NCBI GenBank assembly: GCA_020342025.1
Contig: CP070840.1
Coordinates: 3,777,476-3,839,314, forward strand
Source: Deltaproteobacteria bacterium
Lineage (GTDB): Bacteria; Desulfobacterota; DSM-4660; Desulfatiglandales; HGW-15
DNA: 61,839 nt
Direction: 5' to 3'
Shown here: in pieces, positions 15,817 through 25,871 of the stretch
Numbering within the stretch: the first letter of the stretch is position 1
Layout of the letters: each line of letters starts with the position of its first letter
Made by a program: the position numbers and the translations under genes
Notes under the pieces: generated by a model
The model's input: the letters and a program-made list of their open reading frames with translations, nothing else
Database searches by the model: none
Told to the model about the DNA's origin: nothing

Positions 15817-17238
15817 TCATTTCTTGATTCGACTCACCCCTACAATAACCAATAGCGAGACTACTATGGGTAATATGCTCATATAATGTCTGCCGAGGGC
15901 CATTTGGAGGAACTCTTGACCATGACTCGTTAGTATGCCTTTCATGAGCGCTCCCCCGTTCAGCTTTCCCAAAATAGCTGAGCCACCCCCAAGGATATCC
16001 GCCCATAGCGCACCCTGTGACGTTTTTCTGAAGCGTTCCCGAACGAATGTGGCGAGGGTCGGTATCACAACCCCACCCACAAAGACTGTGTAGCCCAGGA
16101 GGAGCGAAGAGATGATTCCCTTCTGCTGACTGGCGATGAGCCACGCCATAAAGCCCACAAAGAGAACGGTGACACGGGTCGTTTTCAGATGACTTTCTTG
16201 GGACGCCTTACGGAATGGACGGATCACGTTTAGGGTCATGATGGTGGAGGCGGAAATAAGACAGGTGTCGGCGGAGGACATAATGGCACCCAGGAAACCT
16301 GCCGCGATCAGGCCTTTAAGTCCCATGGGTATGAGTGCGTTCAAGGTATGGGGTAACGCGGTCTCAGCCGGAATCCCGGGGAATTGGGCCCTTGCCGTCA
16401 AACCGAAAAAGGCGAGCAGGAAAGAGAGGGGGATGACAATCAGGGCTGCCTGGAAGGCAGACATACGGGCCACCTGATCGTCTCGGGCACAAAGGACCCT
16501 CGAGTAGATGTCCGGGCCCACCAGATAGGGCAGACCCACAATAAGAGGGTAGAAAACCAGGACTTCATACCAGCCAAAACTGGAAGAAACCGGGAAGCTT
16601 AGATGCTCTGCTGGAACGTTTTTCCAGAGGGTGGATAGGGCTCCCTGTGACGTCACCAAGAATACCAGGGCAATAAAAAATCCCCCCATAAAGAGAAGGA
16701 ACTGCCAAAAATCGGTTCTAATGACCGAAAGCTGGCCGCCCCAATACGTATAGAGGATGAAGACAACAGCCACTGTCACCAGGGCCAGTTGGGAATCCAG
16801 AGAGAAGAGACCCTCCAAGAGTCTGCCCGCTGCGATTAACTGGGCCGAAATGACGCCGCACCAGGCCACCGCAATCATGAGTCCTGCAGGTATTGCAACC
16901 CTTTCCCCATAGGCGTTTTTCAGGATGTCAGGTAGCGTATAGACTTCCATGCTGCGAACGCGAGAAGCCAAGATCAAGGCAAAGGGGATCAGGGCGATTC
17001 CTCCCACCAGGGACCACCAGGCGCCCGTCAGGCCACGCGAGTAGCCCAGGCCGATGATTCCCATCGTAGAAGAGGCTCCAAAGATGGTGGCCACTAGGGA
17101 TAGGGTTATGCGCGCCGTTGGGTATCTGCGCTCCGCCACCCAGTAGCACTCCGCTGATTGATGCCGGCTCCGCCAGCCCACAAAAAGCATGATGACGAAA
17201 TATGCAATGATGATAATCACGTCGATCAACAAATTCAT
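15817..17238 (-). CDS. Sodium:solute symporter family permease
   Basis: 473 residues, about 13 hydrophobic helices, of the SSS family (LeuT-like fold). Family marks: the N-terminal helix followed by AECYWVAERRYPTARITLSL, FGASSTMGIIGLGYSRGL, and SAQLIAAGRLLEGLF, with GFLGAIMSSADTCLISAS in the sodium-site helix. Start ATG 17238 has GAGGTGACGT upstream. Convergent with the WecA-like gene (15 bp apart) and divergent from the repeat protein, so it is a single-gene unit. Substrate cannot be deduced; the family covers amino acids, carboxylates and sugars. Confidence 0.9.
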   Translation of the reverse strand: MNLLIDVIIIIAYFVIMLFVGWRSRHQSAECYWVAERRYPTARITLSLVATIFGASSTMGIIGLGYSRGLTGAWWSLVGGIALIPFALILASRVRSMEVYTLPDILKNAYGERVAIPAGLMIAVAWCGVISAQLIAAGRLLEGLFSLDSQLALVTVAVVFILYTYWGGQLSVIRTDFWQFLLFMGGFFIALVFLVTSQGALSTLWKNVPAEHLSFPVSSSFGWYEVLVFYPLIVGLPYLVGPDIYSRVLCARDDQVARMSAFQAALIVIPLSFLLAFFGLTARAQFPGIPAETALPHTLNALIPMGLKGLIAAGFLGAIMSSADTCLISASTIMTLNVIRPFRKASQESHLKTTRVTVLFVGFMAWLIASQQKGIISSLLLGYTVFVGGVVIPTLATFVRERFRKTSQGALWADILGGGSAILGKLNGGALMKGILTSHGQEFLQMALGRHYMSILPIVVSLLVIVGVSRIKK

Positions 17239-17432
17239 ACGTCACCTCGAACAAAAAGGAATTCACCCGAACGCGCCCTTTCATCTTCAATAGTAAGCCC
17301 GCCAATGAATGTCAAAAAAATAAAATGAGTTGGAACTTCCTATCCAAAATGATAATAACAGGAGGCAAGGAATCCGGGCTCCAAGACCCCCGGCTTTTAT
17401 TGCACCCCACAGGGGTGTGCATTGAGGGCAAA

Positions 17433-20400
17433 ATGTTCACGAAAAGCATCTTGAAATACTATCACGCCTTCCTCATTGTTTTGATTTTCTGCCTTCCTTT
17501 TATGGGACACCCCTATGCCCTTTCCCCTTGCATTTCATCCGCAGCACCCGTCAATAATATGTCTCTTCTGGACGAGGCTTTGCAAGTCATCGCCATGAGC
17601 CGAGGCGATCTCTCCGTTAGACCAGACCGCTATGAGGCACCCCTTACCTTCGATCTCTTCTCGAGATGGATGGAAAAACCTTTAGAGGCACCAAAGGAGG
17701 CCCAGCAGACGGCTCAACATCTCTTACAGGTGGCTGATGATCCGGTTTTATGGCTCGAGGCGTTGTCTCGGCTAAGTGATATAACCCTACCGGAGCCCCT
17801 TCCTTTGCAAGGATATCAAAGCCATTTGCTTCCATCACATCTCCCCAAACCGCTAAGGGAAGCGGTCACTCAGATCCTCGACGCTGTGCATATCGCTGAG
17901 ATGATCCTTGATGGCGTCAAAAAGGAGATCTCTCCCGAACAGATGAAGGACCTTGAAAAGTACCTCTATCCAGAATTCCTTTCAGGAAAGGACTCTGAAG
18001 AACCCGCTGTCGAACGGATCAAATTCCAAGATTTGAAAAGAACCATAAATATTGCTGGAAACGTGAATACGCGAGAGATACTCAAGGCAGGTATTATTCT
18101 CTTGACCTCGTTAGGCAGGGCAAGAGAGCTTTTGACTGCAACGGATGATTGGAAAGAGGGGGTAGAGTCCCTCTCCTTTTCCACAACTCTTGGAAGGGTA
18201 ATTATTGGGGGAGTAGGATCAGACATACACCAACAGGAAGCAAGTCTGCTCATCGATCTTGGCGGCAATGATCTCTACAGGGGGAAGATGGCATCGGGCA
18301 GGCATGGAAAGTGTTCGGTTGTTCTCGATCTCGATGGGGACGATCACTATATAGGAGAGGACCTGACACAAGGGGCGGGGTTTTGGGGGATAGGAATATT
18401 GTTCGACCTGCAAGGAAACGATTTCTACAAGGCGGACAACTTCTCCCAGGGAGCGAGTTTCTTTGGAATCGGTCTGCTTATGGATGCCGGAGGCATGGAC
18501 AGCTACCTTGGAAAGGAATTCGTGCAGGCTGCATCCTGGTTCGGCTGGGCAGGCATTGTGGATCTGGCGGGTGAAGACGCTTATCAGTGCCAGCATTCCG
18601 GTCAGGCCTATTCTGGAGTGCAGGGCATCTCATGTCTTTGCGACATCGAGGGAAACGACAAATACTTGTCTGGCACGAGGGCTCCCGATCCGAGAGAACC
18701 GGACATGAACCAGAGCCTCTCTCAGGGCTTTGCTTGGGGAATACGAAACCTCTCTGGTGGAGGATGGGCACTGCTTGCGGACGGAGCGGGTAACGACTTT
18801 TATCAATGCCAATATTTTGGCCAAGGGTCTTCCTACTGGATGGGCATAGGTATTCTTTATGATCAGGATGGAAAGGATACCTATATGGCCCGTCGTTACT
18901 CACAGGGGGCAGGGATCCATTTCTCTTTTGGTCTCTTCATGGACGTCCGCGGTAACGACCATACTTTTTCCTGGGGTGTATCACAGGGCTGCGGTCATGA
19001 TTACGGTGTGGGCATTCTGGTCAATGAGGACGGGAACGACACCTATGTCTCCAACTGGCTTTCCATGGGTGCTTCGGAAGCCAATGGTGTGGGCATCTTC
19101 GTGGATAACGCTGGAGATGATGGCTATGATACCAGCACCGGCATGGCCGTTGGAGGCCTCACGAAGGGCAGGAGGGCCGGGGGTATTGGCCTTTTTATGG
19201 ATGCGGCCGGCAAAGACAGGTACTCCAAAATCGGGGCGGACAATTCTGTCTGGAGTGAGTCTCGATGGGCCGTGGGCATGGATGAGAACAGTGGACGTAT
19301 GAGCGGCTTGAATATCCTCCTTCCAGCGGCGCCCCCCCCTGGTAACGCGGTTGCCGAAGAGATCAGGGTCAAAGAAGAAAGGCGTCTCGCGGGTTTGATG
19401 GCCAAAACTGAAACGGTACCCTATCCTGAAAACATGGAGATGACACTCGCTGTGGCTTCGCACTGGGGACTGGAGAGAAAGATCCCTCTGGAGGCCCGAG
19501 ACAGACTCCTTGCACTTAAAGGATCTGAGTCGGTGCCTTTCATGGTTGAACGGCTCCACACCCCGGACGTGCTGAGTCTTCGCTTGATGAATGAACTCTT
19601 TTCTGTGCATGCCTACGAAGCAGTCCCAGCCTTGATCCAAGTCATAAACGGTTCGGACGCCCTCGTCAAATCAAGGGCGCTTTACTTCTTGGGACAACTC
19701 AAGGATTCAAGGGCTCTAAAGAGCTGCATTGAAGCCTTAGAGGATCCCTCCTGGAGGGTGAAGTCTGCAGCAATAAGGGCTATTGGAGAGATTGTGGATC
19801 AAAGGCGTCTTCAGATCTTGCAGCCCATGAAACAGGCTGTAGTAAAGGCCTTGGAAAAGAATGATTCAAGTTTCCTCAAGGGCTACTTGTCAGAAGGCGA
19901 AAATGCCCCTCGGGTCTTGTCTGTCCTATCCAGTGCCGTGTCCATTGATTACCAGACCCACAAGCGATATAAGCGCATGAGCTTGCAGAAGGAAAAAGGA
20001 GACACTTTAGAGGAGTATGTCCGTTTCGTCTTGGATCATCTGGACGAACTGCGGCTCATCCTTGACAGATGGACCGGGGATTTTCGTCAATCCCCATCTG
20101 CCGCCAGGAGACTCCTGCCTTATCTCAGTGATCCCGAACCCGCCTTGAGAAAGACAGCCGCCTATTCTCTGGGGCAGATGAATGAGAAGTCTGCCCTTCC
20201 CAAATTGATCGCCCTTCTCAATGATCCCTCTCTTGAGGTCAGGGATGCTTCCGCGCTTTCGATTGCTTATTTTGAGGATGAAGCTATCGATCCCGTCCGC
20301 CTGGCCATGAAAGAGGAGAGCCCGTCATTTAGGATTCTGGCCCTAGATGTGCTCTCAAAGATGAAAAGCGACCGCGCCAAGGCGCTTCTTGAAGAATATC

Positions 20401-20456
20401 TCAACGACCCGAATCCGAACGTTAGGCGCATGGCAAAGCAAGCTCTGGGCAAATAA
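17433..20456 (+). CDS. Large secreted protein with 12 novel 'GxGILxDxxGNDxY' repeats and C-terminal HEAT repeats
   Basis: 1007 residues from ATG 17433 (GAGGG upstream; the frame extends to 17325 but the signal peptide, MFTKSILKYYHAFLIVLIFC, begins here). Residues about 30-270 are helical. Residues about 272-616 hold 12 tandem units of 25-45 residues with the pattern G-(I/L)-x-D-x-x-G-(N/D/K)-D-x-Y ... (S/T)-Q-G-A, for example ILFDLQGNDFYKADNFSQGA. The regular hydrophobic/Asp/Gly spacing suggests a stacked beta structure, perhaps calcium binding. The C-terminal third contains HEAT/PBS-lyase-type repeats (VKSRALYFLGQLKDSRALK, LRKTAAYSLGQMNEKSALP). Likely periplasmic or surface scaffold. No enzymatic motif was found, and I do not recognise the repeat family. 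Confidence 0.85.
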   Translation: MFTKSILKYYHAFLIVLIFCLPFMGHPYALSPCISSAAPVNNMSLLDEALQVIAMSRGDLSVRPDRYEAPLTFDLFSRWMEKPLEAPKEAQQTAQHLLQVADDPVLWLEALSRLSDITLPEPLPLQGYQSHLLPSHLPKPLREAVTQILDAVHIAEMILDGVKKEISPEQMKDLEKYLYPEFLSGKDSEEPAVERIKFQDLKRTINIAGNVNTREILKAGIILLTSLGRARELLTATDDWKEGVESLSFSTTLGRVIIGGVGSDIHQQEASLLIDLGGNDLYRGKMASGRHGKCSVVLDLDGDDHYIGEDLTQGAGFWGIGILFDLQGNDFYKADNFSQGASFFGIGLLMDAGGMDSYLGKEFVQAASWFGWAGIVDLAGEDAYQCQHSGQAYSGVQGISCLCDIEGNDKYLSGTRAPDPREPDMNQSLSQGFAWGIRNLSGGGWALLADGAGNDFYQCQYFGQGSSYWMGIGILYDQDGKDTYMARRYSQGAGIHFSFGLFMDVRGNDHTFSWGVSQGCGHDYGVGILVNEDGNDTYVSNWLSMGASEANGVGIFVDNAGDDGYDTSTGMAVGGLTKGRRAGGIGLFMDAAGKDRYSKIGADNSVWSESRWAVGMDENSGRMSGLNILLPAAPPPGNAVAEEIRVKEERRLAGLMAKTETVPYPENMEMTLAVASHWGLERKIPLEARDRLLALKGSESVPFMVERLHTPDVLSLRLMNELFSVHAYEAVPALIQVINGSDALVKSRALYFLGQLKDSRALKSCIEALEDPSWRVKSAAIRAIGEIVDQRRLQILQPMKQAVVKALEKNDSSFLKGYLSEGENAPRVLSVLSSAVSIDYQTHKRYKRMSLQKEKGDTLEEYVRFVLDHLDELRLILDRWTGDFRQSPSAARRLLPYLSDPEPALRKTAAYSLGQMNEKSALPKLIALLNDPSLEVRDASALSIAYFEDEAIDPVRLAMKEESPSFRILALDVLSKMKSDRAKALLEEYLNDPNPNVRRMAKQALGK

Positions 20457-20535
20457 ATGAGTTTTGCCGGGTGGGGTATTATGAAAAACACTCGTGGATG
20501 GAAAGCTCCCAGCGGCATCTCAAACTTTAGTCACT

Positions 20536-21609
20536 TTAGGCACTTAGTTTGAAATACCTCTTCACATTCCCCATGGATATCCACTCCTTGCGATCCAGCA
20601 ATGTGGATCTTACCTTCATAATCCTCTCACAAGAGGCATTCAGTCGCTGGAAGGGTATCTCGCCACGTAACAATCTACCCCGAATGAGTTCCAGGCTTTC
20701 CAGGACATATTTCTGATCTTTGCAGATAAGCAGTATATCTGCCCCCGCTTCAAAGGCGGCAGCGGCCCCCTCAGCCACACCCCAGTATTCGGCTATCGCC
20801 CCCATTTCCAGGTCATCTGTGATGATCAATCCTTCAAAGCACATCGTTTCCCTCAAGAGCTGGTTCAATACGAGCGGCGAAAGCGTGGCAGGCCGCTCCG
20901 TGTCCAGCGCGGGATAGATGGCATGGGAGGTCATGATGCCTGAAACGCCTTCGTTTATGGCCGCCTGGAATGGAGGAAGATTGACCTCTTCCATCTCCTT
21001 CATATCCAACTCTATTCTGGGCAGATGCACATGGGGATCGAGGCGGGTACGGCCCAAGCCCGGGAAATGTTTGGCCACAGCCATGATCCCATTATCTTGG
21101 AGCGATCTCACCACGGTGCGGCCGAGCAAGGCTACCATTGCCGGATCCTCTCCAAAGGTCCGTCCTGCAAGATGCTTCTCTGGCTCCCCTCTTTGCACAT
21201 CCACCACTGGGGCAAGATTCATATTTAGTCCCACCATTTTCATTTCCTTTGCCGTGATCCGGCCAAATTCCTTGGCTTTCTCCTCGGGTTCTTTATCCTG
21301 CCCTATGGCCGCATTCCCGGGAAACCGGGTGAAGGGCTCCCTCAGCCTGGCTACCCTACCCCCCTCTTGGTCAATTGCAAGAATAAGGGGAAGGCCGTGG
21401 TGCTCTGTCGCCGCGTCCTGAAGGTCTAGGCAAAGTCTGGTGAGCTGAATCGGGTCCTCAATATTCCGCGAAAAGAGGATGACGCCGCCCAGATTGCAAT
21501 CCCGAATCAAGGCCTCCGTACTCCTGTCCAATTGAGGACCTGGTATACCGATCATGAAAAGTTGACCGATTTTCCCGTCAAGCTCAGAAAGATCAAGCGT
21601 TGTGCTCAA
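20536..21609 (-). CDS. nagZ: Beta-N-acetylhexosaminidase (GH3), muropeptide recycling
   Basis: 357 residues, a single-domain GH3 enzyme like NagZ, which removes GlcNAc from GlcNAc-anhydroMurNAc peptides in the cytosol. Visible: IDQEGGRVARLREPFTRFPG, KHFPGLGRTRLDPHVHLP (KHFPGHGxTxxDSH loop with the catalytic-acid His; two usual positions differ), and the nucleophile motif LIITDDLEMGAI. It starts at TTG 21609 with GAGGAGG nine bases upstream. No signal peptide, consistent with a cytosolic enzyme. Context: MurU-AmgK (23.5-25.5 kb) and an AmpG-like permease (52.7 kb) complete a salvage route. Confidence 0.92.
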   Translation of the reverse strand: MSTTLDLSELDGKIGQLFMIGIPGPQLDRSTEALIRDCNLGGVILFSRNIEDPIQLTRLCLDLQDAATEHHGLPLILAIDQEGGRVARLREPFTRFPGNAAIGQDKEPEEKAKEFGRITAKEMKMVGLNMNLAPVVDVQRGEPEKHLAGRTFGEDPAMVALLGRTVVRSLQDNGIMAVAKHFPGLGRTRLDPHVHLPRIELDMKEMEEVNLPPFQAAINEGVSGIMTSHAIYPALDTERPATLSPLVLNQLLRETMCFEGLIITDDLEMGAIAEYWGVAEGAAAAFEAGADILLICKDQKYVLESLELIRGRLLRGEIPFQRLNASCERIMKVRSTLLDRKEWISMGNVKRYFKLSA

Positions 21610-22139
21610 AGATGCCGCCTCCTCTTTCTTTCCTGTTTTGCCAAAGATAAATTATATTCTATTTGTAAAGTGGGATTCAATTTATTAAAAATTAATCTTT
21701 TTAAGTTAATATAAGATAAACTCGCTATTGTGTCAAATAAACAAGGGGCCGCGTTTGATGGGGCATCCCGTCCGTAGCACAAAAAAATGTGCACATATGC
21801 ACACTTTTCTGTACCCCATTATTGAAACCCTCCCAAGGCCCATTTCTTGAGAATCCTTTTCCCGAATCCAGCCTGAACCGGCCCAACGGGACTATTCAAC
21901 TAAAAATCAATAGGGTAGCCGTCTACGAAGAGCACTTGGCCCTTGCCGTTGTTCCTTTTCTGACGGGGAATCAGGCGAATCAAATTCTGGCACATAAATT
22001 GATTATCATCAATTTTGGTTCACTCCAACACCGCCCCTCATCTGTCAAACTTTGGCCATTTTGACCTTAATTCAATGTCTTGATGATGGCTAGGATGACG
22101 GCGAAGGTGGTTCTCCAGCCCTCGTTGGGTGGTTATCTC
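21610..22139. other. Intergenic region with a small inverted repeat
   Basis: About 530 bp without a convincing gene. AT-rich near 21650-21720. A small inverted repeat, TGTGCA-CATA-TGCACA, lies at 21788-21803 and could be an operator; nothing else supports that. The short frame 21789-22064 has no ribosome site and no protein-like character. Confidence 0.4.
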
Positions 22140-22508
22140 ATGAAAAAGAGAAGAAACATGGGCACTGACAAAGAGAGAGGGGTTAAGAAAGCGAGAGTCC
22201 AGGTTTCTCCTTTTTTTCTGAGCGACCGTGGAGGCCGACGATTAGGCATTGAACGGAGAAGGTTTTCCTATACCCTCCACATTCCTGAGAGACGAAGTGG
22301 AAGAGAAAGAAGACGTATTAAAGACCGTAGAGGCGAATTAGACCACAGCATGATTTTCAAACGTAGAGAAGAGCAAGAACGAAGGGCGGCCTTTCTACGA
22401 TTGCGTGATCATGTGGAGTCAGGCGACTTGGAGATGACCTTCACGGAAGCGGAAGAGCCTGAAAACCATAAAAGACTGAGCAATTCAAACCAAGGTGATG
22501 AAACATAA
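22140..22508 (+). CDS. Small basic protein with repeated DRR/ERR motifs, function unknown
   Basis: About 122 residues, very rich in Arg. The core carries the repeated pattern GIERRRF ... HIPERRSGRERRRIKDRR ending in an acidic tail. Small proteins with RRxGxDRR blocks occur in deltaproteobacteria, but I do not know a function. The pattern could bind nucleic acid or acidic ligands; that is inference. The frame is open back to 22080 (TTG/ATG), and neither start has a clear ribosome site. Hypothetical but the motif regularity argues for a real gene. Between here and 22774 nothing else is convincing. Confidence 0.5.
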   Translation: MKKRRNMGTDKERGVKKARVQVSPFFLSDRGGRRLGIERRRFSYTLHIPERRSGRERRRIKDRRGELDHSMIFKRREEQERRAAFLRLRDHVESGDLEMTFTEAEEPENHKRLSNSNQGDET

Positions 22509-22774
22509 AACCCATCAAAATAACGCTTCCCACACGATCACCCCCAAGAAACCACGACCACGCAATCACGCCCAATTTAGTAACAATCTGGATTCTAACA
22601 ACCAAGGGCAAGACTTCGTCCTTGAAAAAAATTCAAAATCTTGGTCTAATTTTAGGGAAAGGGAATCACTGGGAGATGCCTTAGACCTATTCTGAGTGTA
22701 GTGATTCAGGGCATTCTAGCTAGTGGTACAGGCTGCACAAGGCAGCAAATTTTTGAGAATTGGGAGCAGGATCA

Positions 22775-23323
22775 ATGGCAACATTTCGATATAAGAGAGA
22801 TGGATTACCTCTCAGCCTGATAAAGGTTCATAATGATATTCTCAAGGCTACTGTAGATTATTTTGAAAAGGCAAAGGAAATTCGTAAAGGCCTTAAGCAG
22901 GCTCGGAAGGCCGTCAAGCAGGCCCTCAAATTTGCCAAGAAAAAGAACATCAATCCTGGGATAAAGATAGGAATGGCGCGTGAGGCGCTTGAAGGGATTC
23001 GTGAGGAACTCAAATTTACACGTAAATCCATTGCAAAGACATACTCCAACCTGGATGAGGCCCTTGACCGAATTCAAAACGAAAGGTTAATGCAACCCCT
23101 CTTTTTGATCGAGAAGGCGCACGAGCTCTTCCGTGAAAAGCAGATTGAAAAGGGGATGGAGATGCTAAGGAAATCGCAAGAGGAACTGGATAAAAAGGTA
23201 CTCGTGAAAACACGAACCGCCCTGTTTGCTGGCACGTCCAATCAGGTCACTGAATTGAAGGATGAAATTGAGGAATACAAAGAAAGAAAGCGTCTGAGCA
23301 AGAAAAAGAACAAGAATCCATAA
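22775..23323 (+). CDS. Coiled-coil protein of unknown function
   Basis: 182 residues from ATG 22775 (AGGA six bases upstream; the frame opens with a TTG at 22760). Almost entirely helical and charged, with heptad-like Leu/Ile/Ala spacing (DYFEKAKEIRKGLKQARKAV, REALEGIREELKFTRKSI) and a Lys-rich C-terminus. No signal peptide or membrane segment. No family recognised. It stands alone on the plus strand, 229 bp before murU. Confidence 0.7.
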   Translation: MATFRYKRDGLPLSLIKVHNDILKATVDYFEKAKEIRKGLKQARKAVKQALKFAKKKNINPGIKIGMAREALEGIREELKFTRKSIAKTYSNLDEALDRIQNERLMQPLFLIEKAHELFREKQIEKGMEMLRKSQEELDKKVLVKTRTALFAGTSNQVTELKDEIEEYKERKRLSKKKNKNP

Positions 23324-23552
23324 ACCTGTATCCCTTTATCGCATGCTATAATCGACTCCCTCCGTGGCAAGCGACCCATCCGCCCGCCAGACCGTAAGCC
23401 TCTCACGCCAAGTTTTCATTGACTTGTCCACCAATGATTTATAATGAGTACGAAGCACCTGAGAGCAACCCGCTCGAACAGGTCTTGGAACAAGGGAATC
23501 CGTTGATGGGACAGGACACCAAAAAAGTCCAGATTTTGCGAGACGCTTAAAT

Positions 23553-24455
23553 ATGAAGGCCATGATTCTAGCTGCGGGTCTGGGAACACGCCTACGACCC
23601 CTGACCAACAAGACACCCAAGGCGCTCATGCCTGTGGTGAATAAGCCCATTATTGGTTGGGTTATTGAGTATCTCAAGAAACATGGAATTGACCGGATAG
23701 TGGTCAATGCCCACCATCATTACCGGCAGGTTGTCGATTATTTGGACGGAGGCAGGCCCTTTGGATTAGAAATTCATGTCCGTGTGGAGCCCGAGATCTT
23801 GGGTACGGGAGGGGGAATCAAGAATACGGAGGACTTCTGGGATGATGATCCTTTCATTGTCATAAACAGCGACATCCTTACAGATATCAACCTCACCCGA
23901 GCCTATGAATCACACAAAAAGTTAGGGGGCCTTGTTACGTTGCTTCTTCATGACTGCGAGCCTTACAACCAGATTAAGATAGACGACAATGGTTTTGTTA
24001 CAGATATTTCTGCCTGGAGCGGTCAAGGACGATTTGCCTTTACTGGGATACACATCATGGACCCTGGTCTGCTAACCCACATCCCGGATAAAGTGTTCTC
24101 AGATATCATTGATTGTTACCGAAAACTGATTCAATCTGAAAGATCGATTAGATCCCTGCTCACGACTGGCCATTATTGGTGTGATATGGGAACTGTGGAG
24201 AATTACATGCAGGCCAACAGAGATTCATTAAATGAAGAATCTTTCTCCGTAGGCCCTGACTGCCACATAGACGAATCAACCCGACTCGAGGAGTGGGCCG
24301 TGATAGGTGAAAAAACCACGTTGGAAGAGAATGTGGAAATAAAACGGTCAATCCTCTGGGACGAAGTGAGGGTACGAAAGGGCGCAAAGGTCATCGATAG
24401 CGTGGTGACCTCTTTCAGAACCGTCGATCGAGATTTGATCGAAGAAACCTATTAA
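23553..24455 (+). CDS. murU: Nucleotidyltransferase, probable N-acetylmuramate-1-phosphate uridylyltransferase
   Basis: 300 residues of the sugar nucleotidyltransferase family: AMILAAGLGTRLRPLTNKTPKALMPVVNKP (first 20 residues carry the GxGTRxRPxTxxxPKxL signature), the NSDILTDIN metal site, GTGGGIKN and a C-terminal beta-helix-like tail. The AmgK-like kinase starts 11 bp downstream, the same gene pair as the Pseudomonas salvage pathway in which AmgK phosphorylates MurNAc and MurU makes UDP-MurNAc. The extra C-terminal tail is longer than in Pseudomonas MurU, so a mannose- or glucose-1-phosphate role remains possible, but pairing with the kinase favours MurU. Confidence 0.75.
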   Translation: MKAMILAAGLGTRLRPLTNKTPKALMPVVNKPIIGWVIEYLKKHGIDRIVVNAHHHYRQVVDYLDGGRPFGLEIHVRVEPEILGTGGGIKNTEDFWDDDPFIVINSDILTDINLTRAYESHKKLGGLVTLLLHDCEPYNQIKIDDNGFVTDISAWSGQGRFAFTGIHIMDPGLLTHIPDKVFSDIIDCYRKLIQSERSIRSLLTTGHYWCDMGTVENYMQANRDSLNEESFSVGPDCHIDESTRLEEWAVIGEKTTLEENVEIKRSILWDEVRVRKGAKVIDSVVTSFRTVDRDLIEETY

Positions 24456-24466
24456 CGATTAAGTTT

Positions 24467-25489
24467 ATGAACGAGCCTCACCCGCGACTTTCAGAATTTA
24501 TCACCACCTTCCTTATAGATGTGGGAATTCCCACTGAGGACATCCAGTTCCATTCTCTTCCCAGCGATGGCTCCAAAAGGCTCTTTTGGCGCCTCTCTCC
24601 CAAGTCCCACACCAGCTTCATCGCCATGGAGAACGCCCCCAGCGATGCCACTTCCAAGCGAGAAAATGTCGCCTATCTCATGATTGGCCGACATCTCTTC
24701 CAGAAAGATTTGCCAGTACCTGAAATTCACCGCTTTGATCTGACCAACGGGTGGTTTATCCTGGATGATTTTGGGGATGCTAGCCTGCAGGAATCTCTAT
24801 CGCTCAAAGAGAACAGGGTCTCAATTTATGAGAGGGTTATTGAAATCCTGTTCCGCCTCCAGACCGCAGGAGCAGAAGGTTTTAATACGGAGTGGTGCTG
24901 TCAGACTGAGAGATATGATCAATACGTGATGCAGCATTATGAAGCGAATTATTTCAGAGATGCCTTCCTCCACAATTACCTCGGCCTAAAAGAGGATTGG
25001 CCTGAACTGGAAGCCCCCTTTAATCATCTGGTTGAGACCGCTTCAAGGGCCGACAACCATTACTTTCTTCACCGTGACTTTCAGTCAAGGAATATCATGG
25101 TATCAAAAGGAAAAGTCGGGATACTGGACTGGCAGGGAGGGCGTCTCGGGCCCCTTGCCTATGACCTGGCTTCCCTTCTTATCGATCCTTATACAGGGTT
25201 GTCTCTGCACGAGCGAGATGACCTCTTCCAGCACTATTTGCGGTTTCTAGGAAAGTATCAATCCCGGCTCGTCGAACCCTTCAAAAAATACTTCCCCTAT
25301 CTGGCCATCCAGAGGAACCTACAGATCCTGGGCGCATTTGCATTTTTGAGCAAAGTGCGAGGAAAGCCTTATTTTGAGGACTATATCTCTCCTGCTTTGA
25401 AATCCCTTCAGCATCTCCTTGGAGACATCAAGGATCCACAACTCTCGCCCCTTAAAGACGTTTTGAATTCCCTGCCTGAATTGGGATAG
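24467..25489 (+). CDS. amgK: Aminoglycoside phosphotransferase-fold sugar kinase, probable MurNAc/GlcNAc kinase
   Basis: 340 residues. Kinase hallmarks: FLHRDFQSRNIMVSKGKVGI (catalytic Asp and metal Asn) and ILDWQGGRLGPLAYDLASLL, the DxQ variant typical of AmgK. The N-lobe has FIAMENAPS with a rigid P-loop replaced by the family's usual beta-hairpin. AmgK phosphorylates the anomeric carbon of MurNAc or GlcNAc; coupling with the preceding nucleotidyltransferase implies UDP-sugar formation that bypasses de novo synthesis. Confidence 0.78.
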   Translation: MNEPHPRLSEFITTFLIDVGIPTEDIQFHSLPSDGSKRLFWRLSPKSHTSFIAMENAPSDATSKRENVAYLMIGRHLFQKDLPVPEIHRFDLTNGWFILDDFGDASLQESLSLKENRVSIYERVIEILFRLQTAGAEGFNTEWCCQTERYDQYVMQHYEANYFRDAFLHNYLGLKEDWPELEAPFNHLVETASRADNHYFLHRDFQSRNIMVSKGKVGILDWQGGRLGPLAYDLASLLIDPYTGLSLHERDDLFQHYLRFLGKYQSRLVEPFKKYFPYLAIQRNLQILGAFAFLSKVRGKPYFEDYISPALKSLQHLLGDIKDPQLSPLKDVLNSLPELG

Positions 25490-25871
25490 ACCTTATAGTT
25501 CAACACATATTTAATCTGAAGTCCCTTTCATTAAAGGACACATGATCCCGGTCTATTCCGGAGATGAGATTAAGGATTACAAATAGTATAGGAAAGCTTT
25601 CTTAGAGGCGCTGCACGAGCAGTAATTGTTACTCGACCAAAATTGCAGCTTACTTATCGTAGTCTATGGTGTTGCGGCAGCAAATTTTCTTTCGATTACA
25701 GTTTGTAATGTTGAAAACGCATAAACTTTCCATTAACAGCAAACAAAACCGTGGCATCCGAATAGGGCCTTCATATATCACAAGTTTTGATTGCCAATAA
25801 TTCTTCCAGGTACGTTGGAGTAACTACATTTTTCAGCCCGGTGACCATTACCACAAGCTTTTGTCATTTTT
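25490..25871. other. Intergenic region without recognisable features
   Basis: About 380 bp of AT-rich DNA between convergent genes. No open frame with a ribosome site, no clear terminator and no RNA gene was seen. Confidence 0.5.

Noticed and set aside
21988..22003. TGGCACATAAATTGAT as a third consensus sigma-54 promoter
   Set aside because: The essential GC at -12 is GA, and no well-supported gene starts nearby.
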